Below are positions 31,285 through 39,948 of a stretch of 64,000 bases of DNA, piece by piece. Location: assembly GCA_020633205.1 (NCBI GenBank), contig JACKEB010000013.1, forward strand, positions 744,001 to 808,000, in the 5' to 3' direction. Each line of letters starts with the position of its first letter. The stretch's first letter is position 1. The stretch is from Polyangiaceae bacterium. Lineage in GTDB: Bacteria > Myxococcota_A > Polyangia > Polyangiales > Polyangiaceae. The notes beneath the pieces are model-generated. The model did not search any database. It saw only the letters and a program-made list of their open reading frames with translations, and was not told the origin of the DNA. The position numbers and the translations under genes are program-made.

Positions 31285-33576
31285 CTACCTCTCTCCGCGT
31301 CGCCGCCGCGGGAATCTCCGGATGCGCCGCAATCCAGCCAAAATCAGCCCGACTGCGAAGGCCCACGCCGAGTGGGTCGAACCGCTACCGGGGAGCTGAC
31401 AGCCGCAGCCGCGTAGCGATTGGACTGAATAGAGTTGAGCCGAACGGATCGTGTCGTCGTCCGAACCGCCCGCCGATGGGCTGCTCATGGGATCGTCCTG
31501 GAACTCGTAGCCGTAGCCTGCGGACGTCTCACCCGCCTTTGCGAGGTCGACCCCTTCAGGGCCATCGAGGGGCTGCATCAGCGTGTTCGGCTTGCCTTCG
31601 ACTACCCGCGATTTGTCGACGGCGACGAAGCTCGTGTAGCGCGTGACCAGGTTGAACTCGAGTCCAAGCTTGGTGATGCCTGCTTCCGCTTCGCCGCGGC
31701 TCTGGCCTGAACGCAACAGCTCTTCGAAGTCGTTGATCTGCCCGCGCGCCCAGATCGAGCCGAGCACGAGCTTCGAGCGATCGCCGAGCCCGGGGTCCTT
31801 CTGAACGACCTGGATCTCGTAGGCTTGTTTGCCGGCCCGCGCGGAAATCTTGAGCGGGCTACTCGGTGGCTTCGTGTATTCGCCATGCACCGCGAGGGCG
31901 TGGCTCGCGAAGAGATCGGGCACTTGGTTCGGCGTGACGCGCCGGGGGTCCATGCCGCCCCAGTTGATGTGTAGATCCGTGAGGATCGCCTGATCGATGA
32001 CGTGGTAGAAGCGATTCACCGCGCCGAGGGGATCCTCGCGGGAGCTCACGTAGGTGGGGACGCCGCGCCCAGCCTTGCTCAAGCCATCGATCAGGTGACG
32101 GTTGGGCGAAGAGCCAACGCCCATCGTGAAAACCCGTGCGTTGGTGTCTTTGCTCGTCGCGGCTTGAGTGAAGCGCTTGCCCTTCTCGATCAGCTCGGCT
32201 TCGTTCCCGACGAAGCCATCCGTCAGAAAGAACACGTAACGGTGTCGCCCCGGCGTCATGCGTGGCGCCAGAGCAGCGTCGATCGCCTTCGCCATTTCCG
32301 TGCCACCACCGGCGCGCAGATCGCTCACGAAGTTCGCTGCCTGTTGTAGTGTGGCGGAGTTCACGGGGCGCGCGCTCTCGAACAGGCGCTTCGTCCCCGA
32401 AGCGAACGTGATCACGTTGAAGGTGTCCATCGGGCGCAGACCGCCGAGGGCGTCGTGAATCGCGTCGCGGCACAGGCTCAGAGGCAAGCCGCTCATCGAC
32501 CCGGAAACGTCCACCACGAAGATCAACTCACGACGGCCCACCAGGGAGTCCACGTCCACTCCGGGCGGCTGGATCACCAGCGAGAAGTAGCCTGGCCCGC
32601 TGTCATTCGTCGTGAACAGCGTGGCGCGGGGACGGTTGTCTGCCACACGGTAGCGGAAGACGAAGTCGCGGTTGGGGACGCTCGCTTGATCCTTCAGCGC
32701 GACCTTCAACGCGCCGCCGCTCAACGTCTGCTTGACCACCTGGTGGGTTGGAATGTCGATGTCGGTGAGCGGCTGGCCGGCGTTGGCGACGACTTCCAGC
32801 GAGATGTCGTGTCCGCTCCGCGTGCCTTGACCGACGTAGGGCGGTGAAATGCGTGATGCATCGGGGACGCGGGTCGTATCCGCGCGGGTACCGGATCCCG
32901 ACTGCGGTCCGCTCAGCGCCTCGCCGGGCATGTAACGGGGACCGACGACCATCGGAAACACGAACTCGTACCAGCCGGCGTCGTAGCTCAGGTCTTGCAC
33001 ATAGCGCACGACGACTTCGATCTTCGACTTCGGGGGGATGTTGGCGACGCTCTGGGTGAAGACGTTCGGCCGCTCCTGCTCGAGGAGGGCCGCGGTGTGG
33101 CCCTGCTTCTTGGCCTTTTCGTAGGTGCGCCGCGCTTCATCGCGCTTCTTGATTTCCGCGTTGATTTCCCGCTCGCCGATCTGCATGTGCATGTGGTTGA
33201 CGGCGCTGTTCTCCGGCAGGGGAAACACGTACAGCACTTCGATGGGGTTCGTGGCGCTGTTCTCGTAGGTTTGCCGCACCTCGACCTCGGCGACGAATTC
33301 CGTGATCTTCGCGGAAACGTGCGTGTGCTTCAGCGGGACTTGCGCGCGCTGCTGCTCCGCCTTGGCCTTCGTCTTTTCGCTGTCCACGACTTCGAGCCGC
33401 GGCAGCTCTCCGGGATCGGTCATCACCGCGGCGGGTAGCTTGCGGAAGCCCTTGGACCAACTCGAGGGGTCGAGGGTCGGTTTGTCTGTCCGGCCCTGTC
33501 CGCTCGCGCTCCCAGCGCACAGCAGCAACAGCCCCAAAATCCCCAGCCAACTCAGCTGCATTCGCCCGCCACCCAT
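31285..33576 (-). CDS. VIT plus von Willebrand A domain protein with MYXO-CTERM-like anchor
   Basis: 763 aa from ATG 33576, preceded by GGGGGAG. Signal peptide ends near SASG. VIT domain at about 60-190 (HTHVSAKITEFVAEVEVRQTYENSATNPIEVLYVFPLPENSAV). vWA domain at about 345-520 with a complete MIDAS: DVSGSMSG, the later T, and FLTDGFVGN. The C-terminus reads GCGCQLPGSG, a hydrophobic helix of about 16 residues and an Arg-rich end (RRFPRRRR), the C-x-helix-RRR layout of MYXO-CTERM sorting tags that are cut and lipid-anchored by a myxosortase. Predicted surface adhesin or protein-binding module. Confidence 0.88.
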   Translation of the reverse strand: MGGGRMQLSWLGILGLLLLCAGSASGQGRTDKPTLDPSSWSKGFRKLPAAVMTDPGELPRLEVVDSEKTKAKAEQQRAQVPLKHTHVSAKITEFVAEVEVRQTYENSATNPIEVLYVFPLPENSAVNHMHMQIGEREINAEIKKRDEARRTYEKAKKQGHTAALLEQERPNVFTQSVANIPPKSKIEVVVRYVQDLSYDAGWYEFVFPMVVGPRYMPGEALSGPQSGSGTRADTTRVPDASRISPPYVGQGTRSGHDISLEVVANAGQPLTDIDIPTHQVVKQTLSGGALKVALKDQASVPNRDFVFRYRVADNRPRATLFTTNDSGPGYFSLVIQPPGVDVDSLVGRRELIFVVDVSGSMSGLPLSLCRDAIHDALGGLRPMDTFNVITFASGTKRLFESARPVNSATLQQAANFVSDLRAGGGTEMAKAIDAALAPRMTPGRHRYVFFLTDGFVGNEAELIEKGKRFTQAATSKDTNARVFTMGVGSSPNRHLIDGLSKAGRGVPTYVSSREDPLGAVNRFYHVIDQAILTDLHINWGGMDPRRVTPNQVPDLFASHALAVHGEYTKPPSSPLKISARAGKQAYEIQVVQKDPGLGDRSKLVLGSIWARGQINDFEELLRSGQSRGEAEAGITKLGLEFNLVTRYTSFVAVDKSRVVEGKPNTLMQPLDGPEGVDLAKAGETSAGYGYEFQDDPMSSPSAGGSDDDTIRSAQLYSVQSLRGCGCQLPGSGSTHSAWAFAVGLILAGLRRIRRFPRRRRGER

Positions 33577-33801
33577 AGCTCCCCCTTACCCCGCAAAGGT
33601 CTAGAGTGGGCCGAACGCGCGACAAACCACGGCCTTACACCCCCGATCACTTTTTTGTTGGGGGAGAGGAGCGGCGCTCAGAGCCGCGTGCGACTTCGAG
33701 CTGGTTTCAGGTTTGGGGTGATACGCACGGCGCTGGCAAAGGGTCTGCCTAGCTCCTACGCGGAGCCGCGACGCGTGCTTCCCGGCGCGCTGTTTCCCGG
33801 G

Positions 33802-34803
33802 TCAGGCCTTACTTAGCAGGTCGCGAACGGCTTCTTCGAAGAGCTCTGGCTTGCGGATGGACGCGATCAGAGCTTGGCGACCCTTGTGCTGTTCCAGGTG
33901 CCAGCACACGAGCGCGCCAAAGCGGTACCAAACGCGCTGCCCCGAAGACATCGCGTTCAGCACGTTGCCAACCAGCTCGTCCTCCAGGCTGCCGTCGGTT
34001 TGCGCCAGCGTCGTCGTCAGCTCCGCGTAGCGCTCGGTCACTGCCTTCGCCTGCGCGGGGTCGGCGTAGACTTGATAGTCGTCATCGCCGTCGAGGCGAT
34101 GCTGCTCACTCCGCGCTGGATACGCTGCGTGCACCCCCATGCCCTCGAGCTGAGTCATGAAGGTCACCACGGCTCGCAGCTTCGGCGCCTGATTGAGGTC
34201 CGTCAGCGCTGGCGCACTGCGCAGCGCGAGGAACCCCACGTGGTGCGCTTCGTGAGTCGCGTAGAAGCCAAGCTCCCGCGGGTCATCGACGAAGTGAGGG
34301 TGCGCGACGTTCAGGATCAAGTCAGGAGGCGCTGCGACGCCGATGTCGTAGCCCGCGACCAAGTACACCTCGCCGCTGAATACATTTCCTTGGGGTAAAT
34401 AGCGCGCCGCCGCGTTCGCCGCCGCGAGCAGCTCCGTGTCGCGCCCCCGCCAGGCGTCGAGCACGCTGCGGGTCGGCGGATGTCGCTCCAGGCCCTTGAA
34501 CACATCCTCCAGCGCGGCTTCCGGGGTCGCGCCTGTGTTCCCGGAGAGCTTTTGATGACGCACGATCGCTGCTAGCGCCGGATGCGCCAGCAGCTTGGGG
34601 CGCAAGCTCGGATCGCCACTCCCCGTCATCAACAGCTCCGCGAAGGAGCCATCCACCCGGCTCGCTTGGGGGGGAGGGGAAACAGCCGGGACGCGGCGTG
34701 AAGTCGACGGACCACAGCCCGCGAGCGGAGCACTCAGTGCCGCACCGATGGTTCCAAGAAAGTCTCGCCGCTTCACGGCGCGGAGGCTGCGTTGTGCATC
34801 CAC
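33802..34803 (-). CDS. Tat-exported lipoprotein with HExxH motif
   Basis: 333 aa from 34803. The N-terminus carries a twin-arginine signal (KRRDFLGTIGAALSAPLAGC) ending in lipobox LAGC, so it is exported folded, probably with a cofactor. A Pro/Ser linker (SPPPQ) is followed by a helical domain containing THEAHHVGF (HExxH) at about residue 185 and a later acidic stretch EDELVGN, as in DUF2268/DUF5700-type predicted zinc peptidases. A variant of the G-rich word falls in the linker. Downstream of the LRR gene by 29 bases, same direction. Confidence 0.7.
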   Translation of the reverse strand: MDAQRSLRAVKRRDFLGTIGAALSAPLAGCGPSTSRRVPAVSPPPQASRVDGSFAELLMTGSGDPSLRPKLLAHPALAAIVRHQKLSGNTGATPEAALEDVFKGLERHPPTRSVLDAWRGRDTELLAAANAAARYLPQGNVFSGEVYLVAGYDIGVAAPPDLILNVAHPHFVDDPRELGFYATHEAHHVGFLALRSAPALTDLNQAPKLRAVVTFMTQLEGMGVHAAYPARSEQHRLDGDDDYQVYADPAQAKAVTERYAELTTTLAQTDGSLEDELVGNVLNAMSSGQRVWYRFGALVCWHLEQHKGRQALIASIRKPELFEEAVRDLLSKA

Positions 34804-34832
34804 CGCGCGTCAACCCCAGGCTCCCTTGGCCG

Positions 34833-37172
34833 CTAGCCCCAGGCGTCTTCGGGGAGATGGATACTCGTCGGTGAGCGGCCTTGGGCGAACGCTTCGTCCA
34901 AGAGCGCGTCCACGTTGCCCAGCACCGCCGTCGTGCGATGCGTCGGATTCAGCGTTGGCTGACCTTCGAAGTCGAACAGAGGATACTTCTTGTTAAGTCG
35001 CCCGAGGTAGCGCAGCTCCTTGCCGCGCAGCGCGCGGAAGAACATCCCGGCGTCCCCGATCACGGCGAACATGCGGTGATTCGCCAAGGGGACGATGTCA
35101 TCGAATACTTCGAAGAAGCCAGTCACCGAGTGCTCGAGCACCCACTCACCGTTCTCGAAACCGAAGACTTGCAGGCGCCCTTGCCAGTCGTCGGCTTCCG
35201 TGTCCGCATCCAGCGCGACGATGCGACCATCGCAGAACACCACGCCGCCCTGTTGATGTGATAGCGTGTCTGCTATCCGAGTAGAGGTGCCGTCTGCGGT
35301 ACGCACGGCGTAAATGCCGTCGCAGAACGCCTTCACCGCCAGCCACTCCCCGTCGGGTGAAGGCACCACACACGGTAAGCCGTTGACGATCGGAGGGTCT
35401 GGCCTGACGAGCAGATCTCGCTCGGTGTCGTAGGCGAGCGCCAGGTACTCGCCGTTCTCGCTCTTCGGGAAGGCGAAAATCCAACCTGGATAGGCTTTGT
35501 CTCGAGAGAGCTGCCCGTCAGGCAGCTGCTTGCGCAGGCCGTCGATCGGCGCAGTGTGTGCTGGCTGGGTGCGGTGGGCGGTTGCTTTGAATACCAGCGC
35601 CGGGTTGTCCACGCACGCGGGTGGCAGCTTTGAAGGGTCTTGATCCCCGAGGAAAGCGCGATCGCCGAGGGTAGCTTGCAGCTGCTTCACTCCAGCGGGG
35701 GAGAGGCAGTTTTTCTGCAATGCGAGTGGCTTCAACGCCTCAGAGGCTACGTCGACGATCGCCTTGGCGCCGGAGTCGGAGATCAGATTCTCGCCCAGAA
35801 ACAACGCTTCGAGGCCTTGGACGGGACCTGCGGCGAGCGCCCGTGCCCCCACGTCGGTGAGACCGCAGCGTGACAGGGACAGCCTCTTGAGCGACTTGAA
35901 CCCTGCAAGCGCCTTGGCGCCGCCGTCACCGATGGGGTTCGTTGTCAGCGCCAGGAGCTGCAGCCTTTCAGCGAGCGGTCCCTGCGCGAGGGCGGAGACT
36001 CCGGTTTCCGTAACCTTGTTTCCGTCGACCAGCAGGTCGTTCAACGGGAGGCTTCCACCCCCCAGCGCCGCGAGGCCTTCATCGCCCAGCTGGCAGTTGC
36101 GCGCCTCGAGTCGCTGCAGGGACTGGAGTGAGGCGCCGCACAGCGCGTTCAGCCCCAGCGGGCCCACCGCGATTTCGTTCAGCACCAAGTCCTTCAGGCT
36201 GCTCGCGAAGTTGCCCCGAGCGAGACTCGCCAAGGCGTCCGCGGTCTCTTGCGTGGGCGCCTGGAGGTCGGCCCGCATGCCGTAGTTGGGCGCGAAGCTG
36301 CGAGTCAGCACCAGACGCTGGAGGGTGTTCAGTCCCTGGCCTTCACCAAGCGCCTTCACCGCCGCTGCGCTGAGCTTTGCTGCGGTGAGGTCCAGAGTCT
36401 TCAGGGTTTCAAAGCTAGCGGCGACCGCGCGCATTTGCTCCACGCCCAGGGTGAGCGAGCCGAGCCCTAATGTCGTGAGGCGCTTGCCCAGAGGTGACTG
36501 ACCAAAGTCCTCCAGGGCCTTTGCAGAGTACTCTGCGCGGGGAGGAGGGCTACCGTCGTGCGCCGCCCTCGAAAACGTCGCCAGGGAAACATGCGTCGCG
36601 GCCCCCTCCAGCATCAGTCGCTCGAGCTTCGGGAGCGCGGCGTCGCCTAGCGCGATCAGCGCCCTGTCATCTACGCCGCAGTAGACGAGCTCGAGGGAGG
36701 TCAGCTCCGGGAACTCGAGCTTGGCGAAGGCATTGCCAAGCTTGTTGTAGGACAGGGTGAGGTCTTCGAGTTGCTTGGCCAGCGGATGCGCCGCAAGCGA
36801 CGCCACGGCCTTGGAGGTCAGTCGGCTAGCTCCGAGGTTCAGGATGCGTACCCCGCGGAACCAAGCGGCGTCGAGGAGCGCGTCGAGCGCGGCGTTGTTC
36901 AGGTTGGCCCCCCAGAGATCGACGCGCTCGATGGTCGCGCCCTCGAGGTGCGGCGACATGGCCACGAGCGCCTGCTCGACGGGCACCTTTCGAGATAGAA
37001 ACGGGGACCCCGACCCCATGCCGCGCTGAGTGGGCGAGTAGCCGGCGCGCAGATCGATCGCGAGACGAGTCCCAGAGCCGTCAGGCCGCGGTTCTTCGAT
37101 CAGGATGCGATCGATTTCCCACTGTTTGCGGAGGTTGGCTGGGAACTGGTCGCGGAGCGCGGCTGCTGACAT
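34833..37172 (-). CDS. Leucine-rich-repeat protein with C-terminal propeller-like part
   Basis: 779 aa from ATG 37172. No signal peptide. Residues about 90-530 contain ribonuclease-inhibitor-type leucine-rich repeats (LKTLDLTAAKLSAAAVKALGEG, LQLLALTTNPIGDGGAKALAG, LKRLSLSRCGLTDVGARALAAG, LEALFLGENLISDSGAKAI). The C-terminal 230 residues are beta-rich with a blade-like VVPSPDGEWLAVKAF and RLQVFGFENGEWVL. Resembles myxobacterial proteins of the TIGR02996-associated LRR group, whose function is unknown; the TIGR02996 module itself is not obvious here. Likely protein-protein interaction scaffold. Divergent from dodecin. Confidence 0.7.
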   Translation of the reverse strand: MSAAALRDQFPANLRKQWEIDRILIEEPRPDGSGTRLAIDLRAGYSPTQRGMGSGSPFLSRKVPVEQALVAMSPHLEGATIERVDLWGANLNNAALDALLDAAWFRGVRILNLGASRLTSKAVASLAAHPLAKQLEDLTLSYNKLGNAFAKLEFPELTSLELVYCGVDDRALIALGDAALPKLERLMLEGAATHVSLATFSRAAHDGSPPPRAEYSAKALEDFGQSPLGKRLTTLGLGSLTLGVEQMRAVAASFETLKTLDLTAAKLSAAAVKALGEGQGLNTLQRLVLTRSFAPNYGMRADLQAPTQETADALASLARGNFASSLKDLVLNEIAVGPLGLNALCGASLQSLQRLEARNCQLGDEGLAALGGGSLPLNDLLVDGNKVTETGVSALAQGPLAERLQLLALTTNPIGDGGAKALAGFKSLKRLSLSRCGLTDVGARALAAGPVQGLEALFLGENLISDSGAKAIVDVASEALKPLALQKNCLSPAGVKQLQATLGDRAFLGDQDPSKLPPACVDNPALVFKATAHRTQPAHTAPIDGLRKQLPDGQLSRDKAYPGWIFAFPKSENGEYLALAYDTERDLLVRPDPPIVNGLPCVVPSPDGEWLAVKAFCDGIYAVRTADGTSTRIADTLSHQQGGVVFCDGRIVALDADTEADDWQGRLQVFGFENGEWVLEHSVTGFFEVFDDIVPLANHRMFAVIGDAGMFFRALRGKELRYLGRLNKKYPLFDFEGQPTLNPTHRTTAVLGNVDALLDEAFAQGRSPTSIHLPEDAWG

Positions 37173-37284
37173 GGGGCGCCTTTCGGGGTTCGAGAGGCTT
37201 CCCAGCTTAAGTGGCCGGGCCGAGGCTCCGTACTGCGCAGAGCAAACCCGAAGGTTCCCCGAATTCTCAGGCTCGTCGTCGGTT

Positions 37285-37300
37285 TGGCACAGAGAGTGCT
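37285..37300 (+). promoter_or_regulatory. Sigma-54 promoter candidate of dodecin gene
   Basis: TTGGCAC then GTGCTT, with GG (37286-37287) and GC (37298-37299) separated by 10 bases; the -24 half is perfect, the -12 half has one mismatch. It lies 36 bases before the ATG. Confidence 0.5.
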
Positions 37301-37335
37301 TAAGTACGCTCACCTCAGACCGTTAGGGACGTGCC

Positions 37336-37536
37336 ATGAACGCAGCATTGAACTGTATCGAGATCTCCGGGGAGTCCGACTCCAGCTTCGAGGACGCGAT
37401 CCGCGCAGGGATCAGCCGCGCGGTGGACACAATCCACGGCATCGAAGAGGCGTGGCTCGAGAATCAGCAGCTGCTGATCCACGAAGGCAAAGTGTCTGGC
37501 TTCCGCGTGACGATGAAGCTCAGCGTAGCCAGCTAG
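37336..37536 (+). CDS. Dodecin family flavin-binding protein
   Basis: 66 aa, the normal dodecin length. IEISGESDSSFEDAIRAGISRAVDTIHGIEEAWLENQQLLIHEGKVSGFRVTMKLS gives the strand-helix-strand-strand fold with the flavin-stacking Trp in EAWLENQ and the conserved final strand. Dodecins form hollow dodecamers that store or buffer riboflavin/FMN. Sits behind a sigma-54-like promoter, between the LRR gene and the DUF7919/SMI1 operon. Confidence 0.88.
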   Translation: MNAALNCIEISGESDSSFEDAIRAGISRAVDTIHGIEEAWLENQQLLIHEGKVSGFRVTMKLSVAS

Positions 37537-37602
37537 TCACACCGAGGCGTCTTGCGACGCACGCAGGTGGGCGTGACCGCGGTTCCGAGATAGAAACGCG
37601 GG

Positions 37603-38043
37603 ATGTACCTGGCCGACCTGTCGTCTCACGAGCACATGCAGAGGATTAGGAGCGTGGGCTGGTTGGAGCCGGAACACGAGTACACCCGAGGCGCAGTTGA
37701 TCCTTCCGATCTGCGTCGGCTCTGCGAGCTGGCGGTTGACCCCTGGATGCCGGCAGTCGCCGGAGGCTTCCACGTCTGCAGGTTCTGCGGGTTTACGGGT
37801 GGACTCGAGTGTCAGGGTATCAAGTTGACCGGGCTCGGCTGGTCGAATCTGTACATACCCGATGGCAACCGCATCTACGAGGCTCCCTCGATGATCGTGC
37901 ACTACATCGACGCCCACGGCTACGCACCGCCCGAGGAGTTCTTGAAAGCCGTGCGGAAATGTCCTGAGATGAACAGCCCGGAGTACGACGAGCTGATCTT
38001 GTCCTCCGGGGGCAAGAGCCTGATGGAGCCGCCGAGCCAATGA
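37603..38043 (+). CDS. DUF7919-like protein
   Basis: 146 aa. MYLADLSSHEHMQRIRSVGWLEPEHEY followed by FHVCRFCGFTGG (C-x2-C) and RIYEAPSMIVHYIDAHGYAPPEEFLKAV has the layout of the DUF7919 family, small cytosolic proteins often found in gene pairs with SMI1-type neighbours; name recalled, not checked. First of a three-gene operon; its stop overlaps the SMI1-like start by four bases (ATGA). Confidence 0.6.
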   Translation: MYLADLSSHEHMQRIRSVGWLEPEHEYTRGAVDPSDLRRLCELAVDPWMPAVAGGFHVCRFCGFTGGLECQGIKLTGLGWSNLYIPDGNRIYEAPSMIVHYIDAHGYAPPEEFLKAVRKCPEMNSPEYDELILSSGGKSLMEPPSQ

Positions 38044-38297
38044 ACTTCCGGCTGTACGCTGAAGTCCTCGAGGGCCTGTTTGGAACGGCTCCCGTTGGCG
38101 CTGGTCCGAGCGCGTTGGACGCCGCCGAAGTGCGGTTGGGCTGCGCACTGCCAAAGACTCTGCGGCAGTTCTACGGCGGGGTTGGGGGAGAGGATCGATC
38201 AGCGAACTCGATGGGAGTGGCGTCTTGCTCGGCGCCCCGTTGGATGAATCCCGTCTCGACCTGCTTTGCGAGCAAACCAGGCTTCGAACCGCAGTGA
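38040..38297 (+). CDS. SMI1/KNR4-like protein, N-terminal fragment
   Basis: 85 aa. The part to residue 50 (SALDAAEVRLGCALPKTLRQFYGGVGGEDRS) is the start of a SMI1/KNR4 fold (A-E-x-x-L-G-x-x-L-P-x-x-L-x-x-x-Y). The remaining 35 residues are unrelated and the core of the domain is missing. From about 38198 an alternative frame (SELDGSGVLLGAPLDESRLDLLCEQ) looks more protein-like and leads without stop into the DUF2750 gene, so a frameshift or a truncation is likely. The stop overlaps the next start (GTGA). Confidence 0.5.
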   Translation: MNFRLYAEVLEGLFGTAPVGAGPSALDAAEVRLGCALPKTLRQFYGGVGGEDRSANSMGVASCSAPRWMNPVSTCFASKPGFEPQ

Positions 38298-38704
38298 CGC
38301 TCCAAGACGTAGCGACCTCGCTCGAGAACTATGAGCGCTTTCTGACCCGAGTCGTCGAGTACGACCGCGTTTGGGCGCTGCGTGGTGAAAGCGGCTTCGA
38401 GACGTGTGAGTCGAACGAGTTTGAGGAATGCAGCGTGTTGCTCTTCTGGTCGGACGCGGCCTACGCACGGCGCGCGGCGAAGAAAGATTTCCCTGAGGCA
38501 ACTCCAGAGTCGATCTCGCTGTTCGATTTTCTGTTTCGTTGGCTTCCTGGGATGGATGAGGACGGTGTTCTTGTCGGACCGAATTACACAACGGATCTGT
38601 GTGGACTCGAAGTGGAGCCTGCTGACGTTCAAGGAGAACTCTGGTCCCGCTTGTCCGACGAACGGCGCGCGGACTTCGAGGGGCACCTGGAGCGTGATGA
38701 GTGA
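38294..38704 (+). CDS. DUF2750 domain protein
   Basis: 136 aa from GTG 38294, the start that overlaps the upstream stop; a TTG at 38225 would add 23 residues. ENYERFLTRVVEYDRVWALRGESGFE, then VLLFWSDAAYARRAAKKDFPEATPESISLFDFLFRWLPGMDEDGVLVGPN, fits DUF2750. Function unknown; such genes often sit among SMI1-type immunity-like genes. Confidence 0.65.
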   Translation: MTLQDVATSLENYERFLTRVVEYDRVWALRGESGFETCESNEFEECSVLLFWSDAAYARRAAKKDFPEATPESISLFDFLFRWLPGMDEDGVLVGPNYTTDLCGLEVEPADVQGELWSRLSDERRADFEGHLERDE

Positions 38705-38719
38705 GGTGCTCAGGTTCTC

Positions 38720-38729
38720 CCTCACCCCC
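38720..38729 (-). repeat. G-rich dispersed word at LysR stop codon
   Basis: Exact GGGGGTGAGG on the minus strand, sense to the LysR gene; its TGA is the LysR stop codon, leaving 17 bases to the converging DUF2750 stop. Confidence 0.7.
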
Positions 38730-39615
38730 GAGATTGAAGGGCCTCCACGAGGAGCTTGAACGCTGCGGAAGGCTGGCGGCGGCTGGGGTAGTAGAGGTAG
38801 TAGCCCGGGAACTTGGGGCACCAGTCATCCAGCACGCTGACGAGTCTGCCTTGTTCGATGTCCTCCACCACGGAGTTGAGCATCAGGAAGGCGAGGCCAG
38901 CGCCATCGATCGCTGCGTGACGAATGAAATGGATGTCGTCACACGTAAGCTGACCTTCGACGCGCACCTTGATCTCGCGGGTTCCCTTCGAGAGCTCCCA
39001 CGGGTAGAGCCCGCCGGTCCGGTTGAAGCGCAGATTGATGCAGCGATGCTGGGCAAGATCCTTCGGATGCTTCGGCGCGCCGTGTTGCGCGATGTACTCC
39101 GGTGAACCGACGACCAAGAGGCGCATCTCGGGTCCAACCCGCACGGCGACCATATCCTGCTCCAGCGCTTCACCCAGGCGCACCCCGGCATCGAAGCGCT
39201 CGGTCACGATGTCGGAGAAGCGTGAGTCGAGAGATAATTCTACGTGGATATTGGGGTAGCGCTGGAGGAAGCCTTTCAGCACAGGCCACAGCACCGTTTC
39301 TGCGGCATGGCGTGAGGTGGTGATGCGGATCGTTCCAGAAGGCTCCTCACCCAGTGCGCGCACTGCTTCGAGCTCATCGTCGATCTGCGTGAGCGCTGGC
39401 CGCAGGGTCTTCAGCATCCGCTCGCCCGCTGGCGTGGGCGCTACGTGGCGCGTCGTGCGATTGAGCAGCCGGATCCCGAGGCGCGCCTCGAGGTTCCGCA
39501 CGGTGCGACTCAGCGACGATTGGCTGGTGCCCGCCTTGGCGGCCGCCCCGCTGAAGCTGCCCTCGGCGGCGACCAGCATGAAGGCATACAAATCACCCAG
39601 ATCTTCGCGTTCCAT
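38722..39615 (-). CDS. LysR-family transcriptional regulator
   Basis: 297 aa from ATG 39615. Winged helix at 5-60 (LYAFMLVAAEGSFSGAAAKAGTSQSSLSRTVRNLEARLG), then a DsdC/CrgA-type effector domain (GTIRITTSRHAAETVLWPVLKGFLQRYPNIHVEL, EALEQDMVAVRVGPEMRLLVVGSPEYI). Divergent from the small lipoprotein and two aldo/keto reductase genes, which it probably controls; LysR regulators of this subgroup are often next to reductases. Confidence 0.9.
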   Translation of the reverse strand: MEREDLGDLYAFMLVAAEGSFSGAAAKAGTSQSSLSRTVRNLEARLGIRLLNRTTRHVAPTPAGERMLKTLRPALTQIDDELEAVRALGEEPSGTIRITTSRHAAETVLWPVLKGFLQRYPNIHVELSLDSRFSDIVTERFDAGVRLGEALEQDMVAVRVGPEMRLLVVGSPEYIAQHGAPKHPKDLAQHRCINLRFNRTGGLYPWELSKGTREIKVRVEGQLTCDDIHFIRHAAIDGAGLAFLMLNSVVEDIEQGRLVSVLDDWCPKFPGYYLYYPSRRQPSAAFKLLVEALQSRG

Positions 39616-39661
39616 GCTCCGAGCATAGCCTCGGCGGGCCGGAAGATTAATGCATTCCTGA

Positions 39662-39691
39662 TATAGACCTATCCCTTACTGGGGGCCTATA
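39662..39691. promoter_or_regulatory. Imperfect inverted repeat between lysR and reductase genes
   Basis: TATAGACC (39662-39669) and GGCCTATA (39684-39691), one mismatch over eight, 14-base spacer, in an AT-rich divergent gap. Possible LysR operator. Confidence 0.35.
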
Positions 39692-39722
39692 CCGCATAGC
39701 TCGGTTGCCCTACCTTGAGGGG

Positions 39723-39901
39723 ATGAGTCAACCGAAGCCCATCGCCGCCGTCGCCAGCAACCGAAGAGGAGTGGCGCCGGGCTGGCTCCTCGTCGCGGCG
39801 GTCGGCCTCATCGGCTGCGCGACCACTCGGCGCTCGATGGCAAGGCTGTCGACTGGCTGGAGAAGGTCAGCGATGAACAGTATGGCGCCGCCGGAGAGTG
39901 A
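39723..39901 (+). pseudogene. Small lipoprotein with apparent one-base frameshift
   Basis: ATG 39723 gives MSQPKPIAAVASNRRGVAPG, a hydrophobic stretch and lipobox LIGCA. In this frame the rest becomes Arg/Ser-rich and runs to 39935. Restoring one base after the lipobox (near 39820) gives DHSALDGKAVDWLEKVSDEQYGAAGE and a stop at 39899-39901, which looks far more like protein. Either a broken lipoprotein of about 55 aa or an assembly indel. Lies just before the aldo/keto reductase gene. Confidence 0.4.
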
Positions 39902-39948
39902 GTCGCTGTCGGTAATTGCCGCAAGGAATAATTGAAAGGAAGCGAGTC

